Position numbers and translations under genes: made by a program. Of a stretch of DNA of 64,000 nucleotides, positions 37,418 through 46,649 are shown in pieces; position 1 is the first letter of the stretch, and every line of letters begins with the position of its first letter. The DNA lies in assembly GCA_963700425.1 (NCBI GenBank), contig CAVOXO010000001.1, forward strand, positions 682,001 through 746,000, given 5' to 3'. Under the pieces are notes generated by a model that saw only the letters and a program-made list of their open reading frames with translations, was not told the origin of the DNA and made no database searches. This DNA is from CAVOXO01 sp963700425. Its GTDB lineage: Bacteria; Actinomycetota; Acidimicrobiia; Acidimicrobiales; Microtrichaceae.

Positions 37418-37947
37418 GCATCGCGCCGACGGCAATGGGCGACGACTTCCTGGTCGGATTCAGATGGGCCGTCGTCGTCATCGTCACGGTCGTCATCCAG
37501 GTGGGCGTCGCCCCGCTGGTGCACCTCGCGGGGGTCGTTCCGAACGTGCTCGTGATCCTGGCGGTGTGCGGAGGACTCTCGGGAGGCCCCAGACGCGGGG
37601 CCGTCATGGGATTCTGGGCCGGGATCGCGTACGACATCGCCCGCCCCGTCCCCCTGGGCATCGGTTCGATCGCGTTCGCTCTGGTCGCCTTCTCCGCCGG
37701 GATGATCCAGGTCGTGGTGCTCCAGTCGTCGCGGATCGTCACCGCGGCCATCGTCGCGGTCGGGTCGGCCGCCGGCACCCTGCTCTACGCGATCCTGGCG
37801 GAGTTCTTCGGCACCCACGCCCTGGCGACGCCGCGATTGTGGACCATCGTCGTGGTCCAGGCGCTTCTGGGTGCCGCGCTGTCACGGATCGGCCTCGCCG
37901 TGGCAGGCTGGGCCGATGGCCCCGATGCCCGATCGGTGGCCGAGTGA
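37399..37947 (+). CDS. mreD: rod-shape membrane protein MreD
   Basis: 182 residues with about five helices (RWAVVVIVTVVIQVGVAPLV, VVPNVLVILAVCGGLSGG, GAVMGFWAGIAYDIARPVPLG, VTAAIVAVGSAAGTLLYAIL, WTIVVVQALLGAALSRIG). The motif GFWAGIAYDI is characteristic of MreD. The GTG at 37399 overlaps mreC by 19 bases; an ATG at 37435 is a shorter choice. It is a partner of MreC in the elongasome. Confidence 0.88.
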   Translation: MATGRLSIAPTAMGDDFLVGFRWAVVVIVTVVIQVGVAPLVHLAGVVPNVLVILAVCGGLSGGPRRGAVMGFWAGIAYDIARPVPLGIGSIAFALVAFSAGMIQVVVLQSSRIVTAAIVAVGSAAGTLLYAILAEFFGTHALATPRLWTIVVVQALLGAALSRIGLAVAGWADGPDARSVAE

Positions 37948-37990
37948 GTCGTCGGTAGACCCCCGCGGGGGCGCCCGCGGGTGATGACCT

Positions 37991-40240
37991 ATGGCTGAGG
38001 CACGAGAACCCAATACCGCACTGCGCCTCTCGATCATCGGGGTCGTGACCGTGTCGTTGTTCGGGTCGCTGTTCGCACGGCTGTACTACCTCCAGGTCAT
38101 CAACTCCCAGGACTACGTCGTCGCGGCGGAGTCGGCCCAGTTGCGGGTCATCCACGAACAGGGCCCACGCGGCCGGATTCTCGACCGCAACGGGAACGTC
38201 CTGGTGGACAACGTCGTGTCCATCGTGGTGGGGCTCGACAAACAGGAGTTGCGGACATCGGGGTACGGGGCCGGAGACCGCAACGTGGAGGATTCGGTCG
38301 ACGAGGTGGAGAACCGCCAGGAGCTGTTCGGCCGCTTCTCGACCCTGTTGTTCGACTACGGCCAGCCCACGAAGGTCGTCACGATCGACGAGCTGTACAA
38401 CGACCCGCGCTACGGCCCCCAGGACTTCGTGCCCGTGCTCGAGGAGGTGCCCGAGGAGCTGGAGCTCTTCCTCGCCGAGCATCGTGACGAGTATCCCGGG
38501 ATCGAGGTGCGGCGACGCGCGGTGCGCACCTACCCCTATGGCCGTCTGGCAGCGCACATCCTCGGGTACGTGGGGCAGATCAACGAGGACGAGCTGGCGG
38601 CCAAGCAGGAGATGGTCGGCGAACCCGGTGAGGTCGACACGTCGGAGAAGCCCTACGTCGGCGGCGACGAGATCGGCAAGGCGGGGGTCGAGCGGAGCTT
38701 CGAGGAGAACCTGCGCGCCGTGCCCGGCGTCACCGAGATCCAGGTCGACGCCCGGGGTGACTACGTGCGCACCACGAAGGAACCCGAGCTGACCCCCGGA
38801 GACGACGTGTGGCTGACGATCGACGTCCGTCTACAGGCCCTCGCCGAGTCCCAACTCGCATGGATGATCGCCCAACGAAACCCTTCGGTGGCGTGCGACC
38901 GCGACAACGCGTGCGCCGCCAAGGAGGGGGCCGTCGTCGTCGTCGAGCCGGGAACGGGCGAGGTGCTGGCCATGGCCAGCTATCCGACCTTCGATCCCGA
39001 CGACCTCGTCAACGGCGTGAGCAGCGTGCTGTGGGACCGGCTGACCGGAGAGTCGTCGAACAAGCCGATGCTGAATCGGGGGGTGGCGGAGACGTTCGCG
39101 CCCGGGTCGACCTTCAAGTTGATCACGGCCACCGCCGCGGTCCAGGGCGGATACCTGACCCCGACGGACACGATCAACGACACCGGGGTGTGGCGATTGG
39201 AGGGGTGTACCAGCGGCAAATGCGAATTCCAGAACGCCAGTCGGGCCCGCTACGGCACCGTCGATCTGCAACAGGCGATGACCGTCAGCTCCGACGTGTT
39301 CTTCTACCGGATAGGCGACCAGATGTGGAGGGGGCGTGAGCTGTTCGGCGAGACCCCCATCCAGGACACCGCCGCCCAGTTCGGACTCGGTGAGAGCACC
39401 GACGTGGGGCTTCCCAGCGAGTCGGCGGGTCTCATCGGCACGCCGAACTTCCTCGCCGAGGCCCACGCGAAGAACCCCGACGGCTGGCCACGGGCCGATT
39501 GGGCGATCGGTGACAGCATCAACATCGCCATCGGGCAGGGTCTGGTGTCGGTGACCCCGTTGCAGCTCGCCAACGCGTACGCCACGTTCGCCAACGGTGG
39601 CACTCGCTACCAGCCCCGCATCGTCCGGCTGGTGTCCCGACCCCGCGATCTGGCCCGGTCGGTGGTCGACTGGCGCAATCTCGAGGTCGTGGAGGACTTC
39701 GCCCCACGGAAGGTCGGTGAGGTCACCTACCCGACCCCCGAGTCGTACTCCGCCATCTACAGGGGCCTGCAGGGCGTGACCGCCTCGGGTCGGGGCACGG
39801 CCAGCGGGCCGTTCTCGGCCAACCCCACGGCCTGGCCGTTGGCGGGGAAGACGGGCACCGCCGAGGTCGATCGAAAGGCCGACACGTCGGTGTTCGTGGC
39901 GTTCGGCCCGGCCGACGGCGCGACTCCAGCGGAGTTCGCCGTGTCCGCCATCCTTCCCGAGGCGGGATTCGGATCGGACGCGTCGGCTCCGCTGGTGTTC
40001 TCGATCCTCGCTCCGGTGTCGCAGCCGGGCGGACTCGATGCCCTACCCGAACCGCCTCACACGCCTGTGCCCGGAGTGACGGTGGAGAACACCTCGGTGT
40101 CGGTTCCCCCCACGACCTCCACGACCCTGCCCACCCGCAAGATCATCCCCGTCGAGGGCGATGACGGAGAATCCGCCTGGGGCCCGCCGCTCTCGGATCG
40201 CCCCCGGGCGACGCCGCGGGTCGAGAGAGCGCCGCAGTGA
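37991..40240 (+). CDS. mrdA: class B penicillin-binding protein 2 (elongasome transpeptidase)
   Basis: 749 residues. One N-terminal membrane helix (LSIIGVVTVSLFGSLFARLYYL), then the dimerisation domain (QLRVIHEQGPRGRILDRNGNVLVDN). The transpeptidase domain has the catalytic SxxK in APGSTFKLIT, SxD in TVSSDVFFY and KTG in LAGKTGTAEV. A long Pro/Thr-rich tail (TTSTTLPTRKIIP) follows. It cross-links side-wall peptidoglycan with RodA. The stop overlaps the rodA GTG. Confidence 0.94.
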   Translation: MAEAREPNTALRLSIIGVVTVSLFGSLFARLYYLQVINSQDYVVAAESAQLRVIHEQGPRGRILDRNGNVLVDNVVSIVVGLDKQELRTSGYGAGDRNVEDSVDEVENRQELFGRFSTLLFDYGQPTKVVTIDELYNDPRYGPQDFVPVLEEVPEELELFLAEHRDEYPGIEVRRRAVRTYPYGRLAAHILGYVGQINEDELAAKQEMVGEPGEVDTSEKPYVGGDEIGKAGVERSFEENLRAVPGVTEIQVDARGDYVRTTKEPELTPGDDVWLTIDVRLQALAESQLAWMIAQRNPSVACDRDNACAAKEGAVVVVEPGTGEVLAMASYPTFDPDDLVNGVSSVLWDRLTGESSNKPMLNRGVAETFAPGSTFKLITATAAVQGGYLTPTDTINDTGVWRLEGCTSGKCEFQNASRARYGTVDLQQAMTVSSDVFFYRIGDQMWRGRELFGETPIQDTAAQFGLGESTDVGLPSESAGLIGTPNFLAEAHAKNPDGWPRADWAIGDSINIAIGQGLVSVTPLQLANAYATFANGGTRYQPRIVRLVSRPRDLARSVVDWRNLEVVEDFAPRKVGEVTYPTPESYSAIYRGLQGVTASGRGTASGPFSANPTAWPLAGKTGTAEVDRKADTSVFVAFGPADGATPAEFAVSAILPEAGFGSDASAPLVFSILAPVSQPGGLDALPEPPHTPVPGVTVENTSVSVPPTTSTTLPTRKIIPVEGDDGESAWGPPLSDRPRATPRVERAPQ

Positions 40241-41367
40241 TCGACCTCCGTCGCAGTGCGGCGTTCCGCAGCCAGAACATGAGCGCCGCCTGGCGCCACA
40301 TCGACCTGTCCCTGTGCGGGCTGGTCGTCCTCACCGCGGTCTTCGGTTCGCTCATGGTCTACAGCGCGACGTCCCACTCGGACACGCCGAATGCGTTCAT
40401 CGAGCGCCACCTCCTGTTCGTCATCCTCGGGATGTGCGCGATGGCGGCCGCGACGGCGATCGACTACGAGAAGCTGCGCGACTGGTCGCGCCTCATCTAC
40501 GTCGTGGCGGTGGCCGGACTCGCTCTCGTGCTCACGCCCCTCGGCGGTGTCCACAAGGGCATCAGGGCCTGGTTCGACATCGGGCCGATCCAGGTCCAGC
40601 CGTCCGAGCTCGCCAAGATCGCCGTGATCATCGCGCTGGCGTCCTATCTCGGAACCGTCGCCGACGGCCTCGGCGTCCGCCAGCTCGCAGTGGCGCTCGC
40701 CGTGCTGGCGGTTCCCATGGGGCTCATCCTCCTTCAGCCCGATCTGGGTACCGACCTCGTCTTCCTGATGATGGGCGCCGCGGTGCTGATCGTCGCCGGA
40801 TTCCCAGCCCGCTATCTGGTGGCGCTGGGGGTCGTGGGCGTGTTGGCGGTGGGGGGCATCCTCACGAGCGACACCCTGGACCAGTATCAGAAGGACCGCC
40901 TCACCTCGTTCATCAACCCCGACGCGAGCTCCTCGGGCGCGACCTACAACGTGGAGCAGGCTCAGATCGCCATCTCGGCGGGCGGCCTCGTGGGGCAGGG
41001 CTATCGGGACGGCAAGCAGACCAAGGGCGGCTTCGTCCCCGAGCAGGAGACCGATTTCATCTTCACGGTGTCGGGCGAGGAGTTGGGTTTCGTCGGTTCG
41101 GCATTCCTGTTGCTGTTGGAGGCAGGCATCGTCTGGCGGATCTGGCGCACGGCGACGATGGCTCGAGATCAGGTGGGCCTCCTGATCTGCGTGGGGGTCA
41201 TGGCCGTCTTCGTCTTCCACATCTTCCAGAACGTCGGCATGAACCTCGGCATCATGCCCGTGACCGGGATCCCATTGCCGTTCGTGTCGTACGGGGGCTC
41301 GGCCACGATCATGATGTTCGTGGGACTCGGACTCGTGATGAACGTCCACATGCGACGGTTCTCGTGA
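40237..41367 (+). CDS. rodA: RodA peptidoglycan glycosyltransferase (SEDS family)
   Basis: 376 residues, about ten helices. The SEDS signatures KGIRAWFDIGPIQVQPSELAK and PEQETDFIFTVSGEELGFVG, and MPVTGIPLPFVSYGGSA near the end, are intact. It polymerises lipid II for the lateral wall. The GTG overlaps the PBP2 stop by four bases (GTGA), coupling the synthase pair. Confidence 0.95.
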   Translation: MIDLRRSAAFRSQNMSAAWRHIDLSLCGLVVLTAVFGSLMVYSATSHSDTPNAFIERHLLFVILGMCAMAAATAIDYEKLRDWSRLIYVVAVAGLALVLTPLGGVHKGIRAWFDIGPIQVQPSELAKIAVIIALASYLGTVADGLGVRQLAVALAVLAVPMGLILLQPDLGTDLVFLMMGAAVLIVAGFPARYLVALGVVGVLAVGGILTSDTLDQYQKDRLTSFINPDASSSGATYNVEQAQIAISAGGLVGQGYRDGKQTKGGFVPEQETDFIFTVSGEELGFVGSAFLLLLEAGIVWRIWRTATMARDQVGLLICVGVMAVFVFHIFQNVGMNLGIMPVTGIPLPFVSYGGSATIMMFVGLGLVMNVHMRRFS

Positions 41368-41414
41368 GGGGAGATGCCCGGGTGCGCAGGTCGACTCGGT
41401 AGAGTGTCCGCACC

Positions 41415-43361
41415 ATGACCATGTGGTCTCAACTCGAACCACTACTGGCCAGAGTCGACAAGCCCGCCAGATACATCGGGTGCGAGCTCGGAGCGGTGAC
41501 GCCCCGGCACGGAGCCGACATCGTCTCGTGGTTGTTGGTGTACCCCGACACCTACGAGATCGGCCTGCCGAATCAGGGCCTTCAGATCCTCTACGAGATC
41601 CTCAACGAGCACGCCGACGCGGCCGCCGAACGGGCGTACGCTCCGTGGGTCGATCTCGAGGCAGAGTTGAGGGCGGAGGGTCTGCCGTTGTTCTCGGTCG
41701 ACACCCACCGGCCGGCCGGCGATTTCGATCTCCTGGCCTTCAATCTGTCGGCCGAGCTCACCTTCACCAATTTCCTCAACTGCGTCGATCTCGCGGGAGT
41801 TCCGGTCCGGGTGAGCGACCGCGTTGCCCGCCACCCGCTGGTGATCGCCGGCGGGCACTGCACCTACAACCCCGAACCGCTGGCGGACTTCCTCGATGCG
41901 GTGGTGTTGGGTGACGGCGAAGAGGTCGTGTCCGACGTCAACGCCGTCGTGGCGGAGTGGAAGGCGTCGGGCCGCGAGTCACGCGACGACGTCCTCCTGG
42001 CGCTGGCGCGGATCGAGGGCGTCTACGTGCCATCGCTCTACGAGGCTCGTTTCGACGGGCCCCGCCTGATCGAGATCGTGCCGACGAAGCCGGGCGTTCC
42101 CGAGATCGTGGCAAAGAGAACCGTGTCGGATCTCGGCGAATGGCCCTATCCGAAGAACCAGCTCGTGCCGGTGACCGAGGTGGTGCACGATCGCCTCAAC
42201 GTCGAGGTGTTCCGGGGATGCACCCGAGGTTGTCGGTTCTGCCAGGCCGGCATGATCACCCGCCCGGTGAGGGAACGGCCCGCCGAGCAGGTGCGATCGA
42301 TGGTGTCGAACGGCCTCGCCCGGTCGGGATACGACGAGGTGGCCCTGACGTCGCTGTCGACCGCGGACTTCTCCGGGATCGAAGGCGTCGTCGGCGACAT
42401 CGTCGCCGATCCGACCAATTGTGGCCAGGTGTCGGTGTCGTTGCCGTCGCTTCGGGTGGATGCCTTCACCGTCGGCGTCGCCGCCCAGATCCAGAAGGCC
42501 CGTCGTACCGGCCTCACCTTCGCCCCCGAGGCCGGCACATGGCGCATGCGTCAGGTGATCAACAAGCTGATCCGCGAGGAAGACCTCTACGGGGCCGTGG
42601 AGTCCGCCTATTCGCAGGGTTGGCGCCGGATGAAGCTGTACTTCCTCGTCGGGCTCCCCACCGAGACCGATGAGGACACCGCCGGCATCGCCGAGCTGGC
42701 CCGCAACGTCGTCGAGATCGGTCGACGACACCACAAGAACCCGTCGGTCACCGTGTCGGTCGGCGGATTCGTCCCCAAGCCCCACACGCCGTTCCAGTGG
42801 TTCGGTCAGAACACCGCGGAGGAATTGGGTCGCAAGATCGGCCTGCTCCGCGACGCCACCCGCCGCGAGCGGGGCGTCGACCTCAAGTGGCACGACCCCA
42901 AGGCGACGCTCGTCGAGGGGATCGTCAGCCGCGGGGATCGTCGGCTCGGCGGGGTGATCGAGGACGTATGGCGGAAGGGCGGCACGTTCCAGGAGTGGTC
43001 GGAGCACTTCGATCTCGATCGCTGGACCGACGCCATGGCGGCGGCCGGACTCGATGTCGACTGGTACGCCCACCGGCACCGGACCGAGGATGAGGTGTTC
43101 CCGTGGGATCACCTGTCCGCCGGGCTGCACAAGGACTTTCTCCGACAGGACTGGCTCGATTCGCTGGCCGAGGTCGGCCTGGAGGACTGCCGGTGGACGC
43201 CGTGCTACGACTGCGGCGCCTGCACGGGCTACTCGGTCGAGCACATCGTCGCGTCGGCGACACCCCCGGCCGGTGGGAGCCAGGGTACGGGCGTCGATCT
43301 CGCCGCAGGCGGGGTGGTGCCGGTGACCTTGTCGCCGCGGCTGCCGGCGGGTGCCCGGTGA
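41415..43361 (+). CDS. TIGR03960-family radical SAM protein
   Basis: 648 residues. A B12-binding-like N-terminus (DIVSWLLVYPDTYEIGLPN, VVLGDGEE) precedes the radical SAM domain with C-x3-C-x2-C in EVFRGCTRGCRFCQAGM and FAPEAGTWRMRQVIN, LYFLVGLPTETDED. The C-terminus ends in WTPCYDCGACTG, an extra Cys-rich site. The family is always followed by the TIGR03936 (DUF2344) gene and lies before rne in actinobacteria; its reaction is not established. The GTG of the next gene overlaps its stop. Confidence 0.93.
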   Translation: MTMWSQLEPLLARVDKPARYIGCELGAVTPRHGADIVSWLLVYPDTYEIGLPNQGLQILYEILNEHADAAAERAYAPWVDLEAELRAEGLPLFSVDTHRPAGDFDLLAFNLSAELTFTNFLNCVDLAGVPVRVSDRVARHPLVIAGGHCTYNPEPLADFLDAVVLGDGEEVVSDVNAVVAEWKASGRESRDDVLLALARIEGVYVPSLYEARFDGPRLIEIVPTKPGVPEIVAKRTVSDLGEWPYPKNQLVPVTEVVHDRLNVEVFRGCTRGCRFCQAGMITRPVRERPAEQVRSMVSNGLARSGYDEVALTSLSTADFSGIEGVVGDIVADPTNCGQVSVSLPSLRVDAFTVGVAAQIQKARRTGLTFAPEAGTWRMRQVINKLIREEDLYGAVESAYSQGWRRMKLYFLVGLPTETDEDTAGIAELARNVVEIGRRHHKNPSVTVSVGGFVPKPHTPFQWFGQNTAEELGRKIGLLRDATRRERGVDLKWHDPKATLVEGIVSRGDRRLGGVIEDVWRKGGTFQEWSEHFDLDRWTDAMAAAGLDVDWYAHRHRTEDEVFPWDHLSAGLHKDFLRQDWLDSLAEVGLEDCRWTPCYDCGACTGYSVEHIVASATPPAGGSQGTGVDLAAGGVVPVTLSPRLPAGAR

Positions 43362-44137
43362 GCGCTGCGATCGTCTCCGACGACGCCCCGACCGTCCCCG
43401 ACGACGACGTGGCCGGCTCGACGAGCGCAGTGACCGCACCTCAACACCGGATCCGGTGTCGATACACCAAGCACGGCAAGATCCGGTTCCTGGGACACCG
43501 CGATGTGGCGCGTTGTTGGGAGCGTTCCATCCGTCGCGCCGGGCTCCCCGTGGTCTACAGCGAGGGATTCTCGCCGCGACCGCGGTTGCACTTCGGGCTG
43601 GCGTTGTCGGTCGGATGCGAATCGGAGGCCGAATACATCGACATCGACGTGATCGGCGAGATCGATCACGCCGACGCCCGGCAGCGGCTCACCGAGGGCA
43701 TGCCACCGGGAATCGACGTCACCGACGTCATCGACGTATCCCGACGGGCGACGGCCCTCCAGGCGGTGGTCGCGTCGACCACCTGGAAAGTCGAGCTGAT
43801 CGACACCGATCGCACCGCGCTCGTCGCGGCGATCGAGTCGGTTCGCGGCTCCGACGAACGGATCATCTCGGTCGTGCGGAAGGGCCGTGACGTCGACATC
43901 GACGTCACCCGACAGGTCCTGTCGCTCGACATCGTGGAGGGAGAGGACCCCGGCTCGCTCGGGCTCCTCATCGAACTCTCGACCGACGGCCGGTCCCTCC
44001 GTCTCGCCGAATTCTTCACATCGTTCACCCCACCGCTGGAGGCGCGCCGAGTCGTGCGCCTCGAACAGTGGGCTCATCTCGAGGACCGTCGACTCACTCC
44101 GCTGGAGTGCGACCGGCCCTCTCCGTCGCCGACATGA
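43358..44137 (+). CDS. TIGR03936/DUF2344 family protein
   Basis: 259 residues. After a variable N-terminus it shows RCRYTKHGKIRFLGHRDVARCWERSIRRAGLPVVYSEGF and the SPRPRLHFGLALSVGCESEAEY core, diagnostic of DUF2344. It works with the preceding TIGR03960 radical SAM protein, to which it is sometimes fused. The role is unknown; proximity to rne and the ribosomal-protein genes suggests RNA or ribosome modification, but this is inference. Confidence 0.92.
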   Translation: MSAAIVSDDAPTVPDDDVAGSTSAVTAPQHRIRCRYTKHGKIRFLGHRDVARCWERSIRRAGLPVVYSEGFSPRPRLHFGLALSVGCESEAEYIDIDVIGEIDHADARQRLTEGMPPGIDVTDVIDVSRRATALQAVVASTTWKVELIDTDRTALVAAIESVRGSDERIISVVRKGRDVDIDVTRQVLSLDIVEGEDPGSLGLLIELSTDGRSLRLAEFFTSFTPPLEARRVVRLEQWAHLEDRRLTPLECDRPSPSPT

Positions 44138-44161
44138 GCGACGTCAACTTCGAGGATCTCC

Positions 44162-45901
44162 ATGACCGCACCGGACAACAGCGCTGATCAACCCGCCGAG
44201 GTGGACACCTCCGCCCCCCTGATTCCCAAGATCCCGCCACCCGGACCGGCCCGTGGCGCAGACGGCCACGACGCAACGACGTCGGGTGGCTCCTCCTCCT
44301 CCTCCTCCTCCTCCTCCTCCTCCTCTCGTGGCGGTGGGTCGGCGCCATCAGGTGGAGCCCGCGAGGGCGCGCCCCGGAAGCGGCGTCGGCGCCGCGGTCG
44401 TGGCGGTGGCCAGAACAGCGGTGGCCAGAACCGCGACGGCCAGGGCGGCGACGGCAAGAGCCGGCAGGGCCAGGGTTCCTCGGGCGGCGGCGGGGGCCAG
44501 GGATCTCCGAAGAAGACACGTCACGAGCCGGTGGAGGCGGTCCTCGCCGACGACGACGGCCCGGTCCAGCTCGACGCCAAGACCATGAAGAAGCGGTCGG
44601 GCCGGCAGCGGAAGGGCAAGGCGGTCGGTCGCTACCAGATGAACGTGCACGTCGACTCCCAGGGTCACACCCACATCGCCATCGTCGAGGGCCGCCGACT
44701 CATCGAGTACTACCTGGCCCGACCCGCGGACGACGTCAGCCAGATCCACGGAAACATCTATCTGGGTCGCGTCGAGAACGTGCTTCCCGGCATGGAAGCG
44801 GCGTTCGTCGACATCGCCACCCCGAAGAACGCCGTTCTGTACCGCAACGACGTGGTCGTCGACACCTCCCAGATCGAGAACCTCTCCAACAAGCCGAAGA
44901 TCGAGGAGATGCTGAAGGGGCGCCAACTGGTTCTGTGTCAGGTCACCAAGAACCCCATCGCCCACAAGGGAGCCCGCCTCACCCAGGAGGTCTCGCTGCC
45001 CGGCCGGTTCGTGGTGTTGGTGCCCAATTCGACGACTTTCGGGATCTCCAAGCGCCTGCCCGACGCGGAGCGCAAGCGGTTGCGTCAGATCCTCGACAAG
45101 GCCAAGCCCAAGGAGCACGGAATCATCGTCCGCACGGCGGCCGAAGGCGTCACGGCCGAGGAGATCGAGCGCGACGTCGGTCGGCTGCTCAAGCAGTGGG
45201 CGCAGATCGAACAGCTGCGGGCCGGACTCAACCGGCCGACGCTGTTGTACCGCGAGCCCGACATGGCCGTACGGGTGATCCGCGAGGAGTTCAACAACGA
45301 GTACCGGGCCGTGGTCATCGACGACCGGTCTCTGCACGACGACGTGAGGGACTACGTCTCCGCGGTCAACCCGGCGCTGGCCGACCGGGTCTCCTTCTAC
45401 GACCGCGAAGAGGAGTCGCTTCCTCTCTTCGAGCGTCATCAGATCGTCGATCAACTGCGCAAGGCGATCGACCGGAAGGTGTGGCTGCCATCGGGGGGAT
45501 CCCTGATCATCGAGCACACCGAGGCGCTCACGGTCATCGACGTCAACACCGGCCGCAACGTCGGATCCTCGAGCCTCGAGGAGACAGTCTTCAGGAACAA
45601 TCTCGAGGCGGCGGTCGAGATCGCGCGTCAGCTCCGCCTGCGCGACATCGGCGGGATCATCGTGATCGACTTCGTCGACATGGAGGTGAAGTCCAACCGT
45701 GACGAGCTGGTCAAGGTGTTCCGCGATGCCCTCGCTCGCGACAAGACCCGCACCCAGGTGTTCAACGTGAGCGATCTGGGCCTGGTGGAGATGACCCGCA
45801 AGCGGATCGGTGAGGGCCTCCTCGAGTCGTTCAGCGATCCCTGCCCGCACTGCGAGGGGCGGGGCGTGACCCTGGCCCTCGACATCGACGGGATCGCCTG
45901 A
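44162..45901 (+). CDS. rne: ribonuclease E/G
   Basis: 579 residues. The first 150 are low-complexity: a 12-Ser run, RKRRRRRGRGGG and GGQN repeats, a probable RNA-binding tail typical of actinobacterial RNase E. The S1 domain starts near GNIYLGRVENVLPGMEAAFVDI. The catalytic Asp pair is in TVIDVNTGRNVG and IVIDFVDME, and the CPHC zinc link closes the protein. It cuts and processes rRNA, tRNA and mRNA. It lacks a long C-terminal scaffold. It is upstream of rplU-rpmA. Confidence 0.94.
   Translation: MTAPDNSADQPAEVDTSAPLIPKIPPPGPARGADGHDATTSGGSSSSSSSSSSSSRGGGSAPSGGAREGAPRKRRRRRGRGGGQNSGGQNRDGQGGDGKSRQGQGSSGGGGGQGSPKKTRHEPVEAVLADDDGPVQLDAKTMKKRSGRQRKGKAVGRYQMNVHVDSQGHTHIAIVEGRRLIEYYLARPADDVSQIHGNIYLGRVENVLPGMEAAFVDIATPKNAVLYRNDVVVDTSQIENLSNKPKIEEMLKGRQLVLCQVTKNPIAHKGARLTQEVSLPGRFVVLVPNSTTFGISKRLPDAERKRLRQILDKAKPKEHGIIVRTAAEGVTAEEIERDVGRLLKQWAQIEQLRAGLNRPTLLYREPDMAVRVIREEFNNEYRAVVIDDRSLHDDVRDYVSAVNPALADRVSFYDREEESLPLFERHQIVDQLRKAIDRKVWLPSGGSLIIEHTEALTVIDVNTGRNVGSSSLEETVFRNNLEAAVEIARQLRLRDIGGIIVIDFVDMEVKSNRDELVKVFRDALARDKTRTQVFNVSDLGLVEMTRKRIGEGLLESFSDPCPHCEGRGVTLALDIDGIA
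44291..44323 (+). repeat. (TCC)11 microsatellite inside rne
   Basis: Eleven TCC codons plus a TCT encode 12 consecutive Ser near residues 44-55 of RNase E/G. Being in frame, length changes would not break the gene. Confidence 0.95.
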
Positions 45902-45926
45902 GCCGAGAACCGATCGGATCCGGTGA

Positions 45927-45956
45927 TTGGTCGGAACCCTCCGGGGCGTGTAGCGT
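45927..45956 (+). promoter_or_regulatory. promoter of rplU-rpmA
   Basis: TTGGTC at 45927-45932 and TAGCGT at 45951-45956, 18 bp apart. The transcription start is predicted three or four bases before the rplU ATG at 45967, so no L21 leader structure is expected. Confidence 0.6.
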
Positions 45957-45966
45957 CGGCCGCCGT

Positions 45967-46275
45967 ATGTACGCAGTCATCAGAACCGGTGGAAAGCAGT
46001 ATCGCGTGTCCGAGGGAGACCTGATTCAGGTCGAACGGCTCGGTGCCGTGGGCTCCGACGTCGAATTGACGCCGGTCCTGCTCGTCGATGGCGACTCCAC
46101 GCTCGCCACTCCCGATCAACTCGCCGGGGCCACGGTGAGCGCCCGGATCGTCGACGAGTCGAAGGGGCCCAAGATCGTCGGGTTCACCTACAAGAACAAG
46201 TCGAACGAACGGAAGCGCTGGGGTCACCGCCAGCAGCTCGCCACGATCGAGATCACCGGAATCAAGAAGGGCTGA
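45967..46275 (+). CDS. rplU: 50S ribosomal protein L21
   Basis: 102 residues. MYAVIRTGGKQYRVSEGDLIQVERL and the KGPKIVGFTYKNKSNERKRWGHRQ region are diagnostic. It binds 23S rRNA domain II with L20. It is in an operon with rpmA, six bases downstream. Confidence 0.97.
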   Translation: MYAVIRTGGKQYRVSEGDLIQVERLGAVGSDVELTPVLLVDGDSTLATPDQLAGATVSARIVDESKGPKIVGFTYKNKSNERKRWGHRQQLATIEITGIKKG

Positions 46276-46281
46276 TCAGAC

Positions 46282-46533
46282 ATGTCGAAGACCAAGGGCG
46301 GCGGTTCCACCAAGAACGGCCGCGATTCCGAGTCCAAACGCCTCGGCGTGAAGGTGTTCGACGGCACGTCGGTCACCGCCGGGTCGATCATCGTTCGTCA
46401 ACGTGGCACGAAGTTCTATCCGGGCCTCAACGTCGGGCGCGGCAACGACGACACCCTCTTCGCCCTGACCGACGGTCGGGTCAAGTTCGGGTCGCGCAAG
46501 GGTCACAAGCTCGTCGACATCCTGACGGACTGA
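46282..46533 (+). CDS. rpmA: 50S ribosomal protein L27
   Basis: 83 residues. MSKTKGGGSTKNGRDSESKRLGVK, then IIVRQRGTKFYPG, are typical of L27, whose N-terminus reaches the peptidyl-transferase centre. The usual next gene, obg, is displaced by 5 kb. The last 16 bases of the gene are repeated immediately downstream. Confidence 0.97.
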   Translation: MSKTKGGGSTKNGRDSESKRLGVKVFDGTSVTAGSIIVRQRGTKFYPGLNVGRGNDDTLFALTDGRVKFGSRKGHKLVDILTD

Positions 46534-46557
46534 GTGTCGGCATCCTGACGGACTGAG
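46518..46557. repeat. 17-bp direct repeat at the end of rpmA
   Basis: CATCCTGACGGACTGAG occurs at 46518-46534 and again at 46541-46557, 23 bp apart. The first copy contains the rpmA stop codon. It sits exactly at the point where the rpmA-obg neighbourhood is interrupted. Confidence 0.9.
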
Positions 46558-46649
46558 CCTGGCGGGCCGGCTCCGCCCGACCCGGTTTCGACTGCGGGCA
46601 CAGGCTGCTCGGCGCGTGCGGATACGGTCGGCGCGGCGTTCGATGCGTG

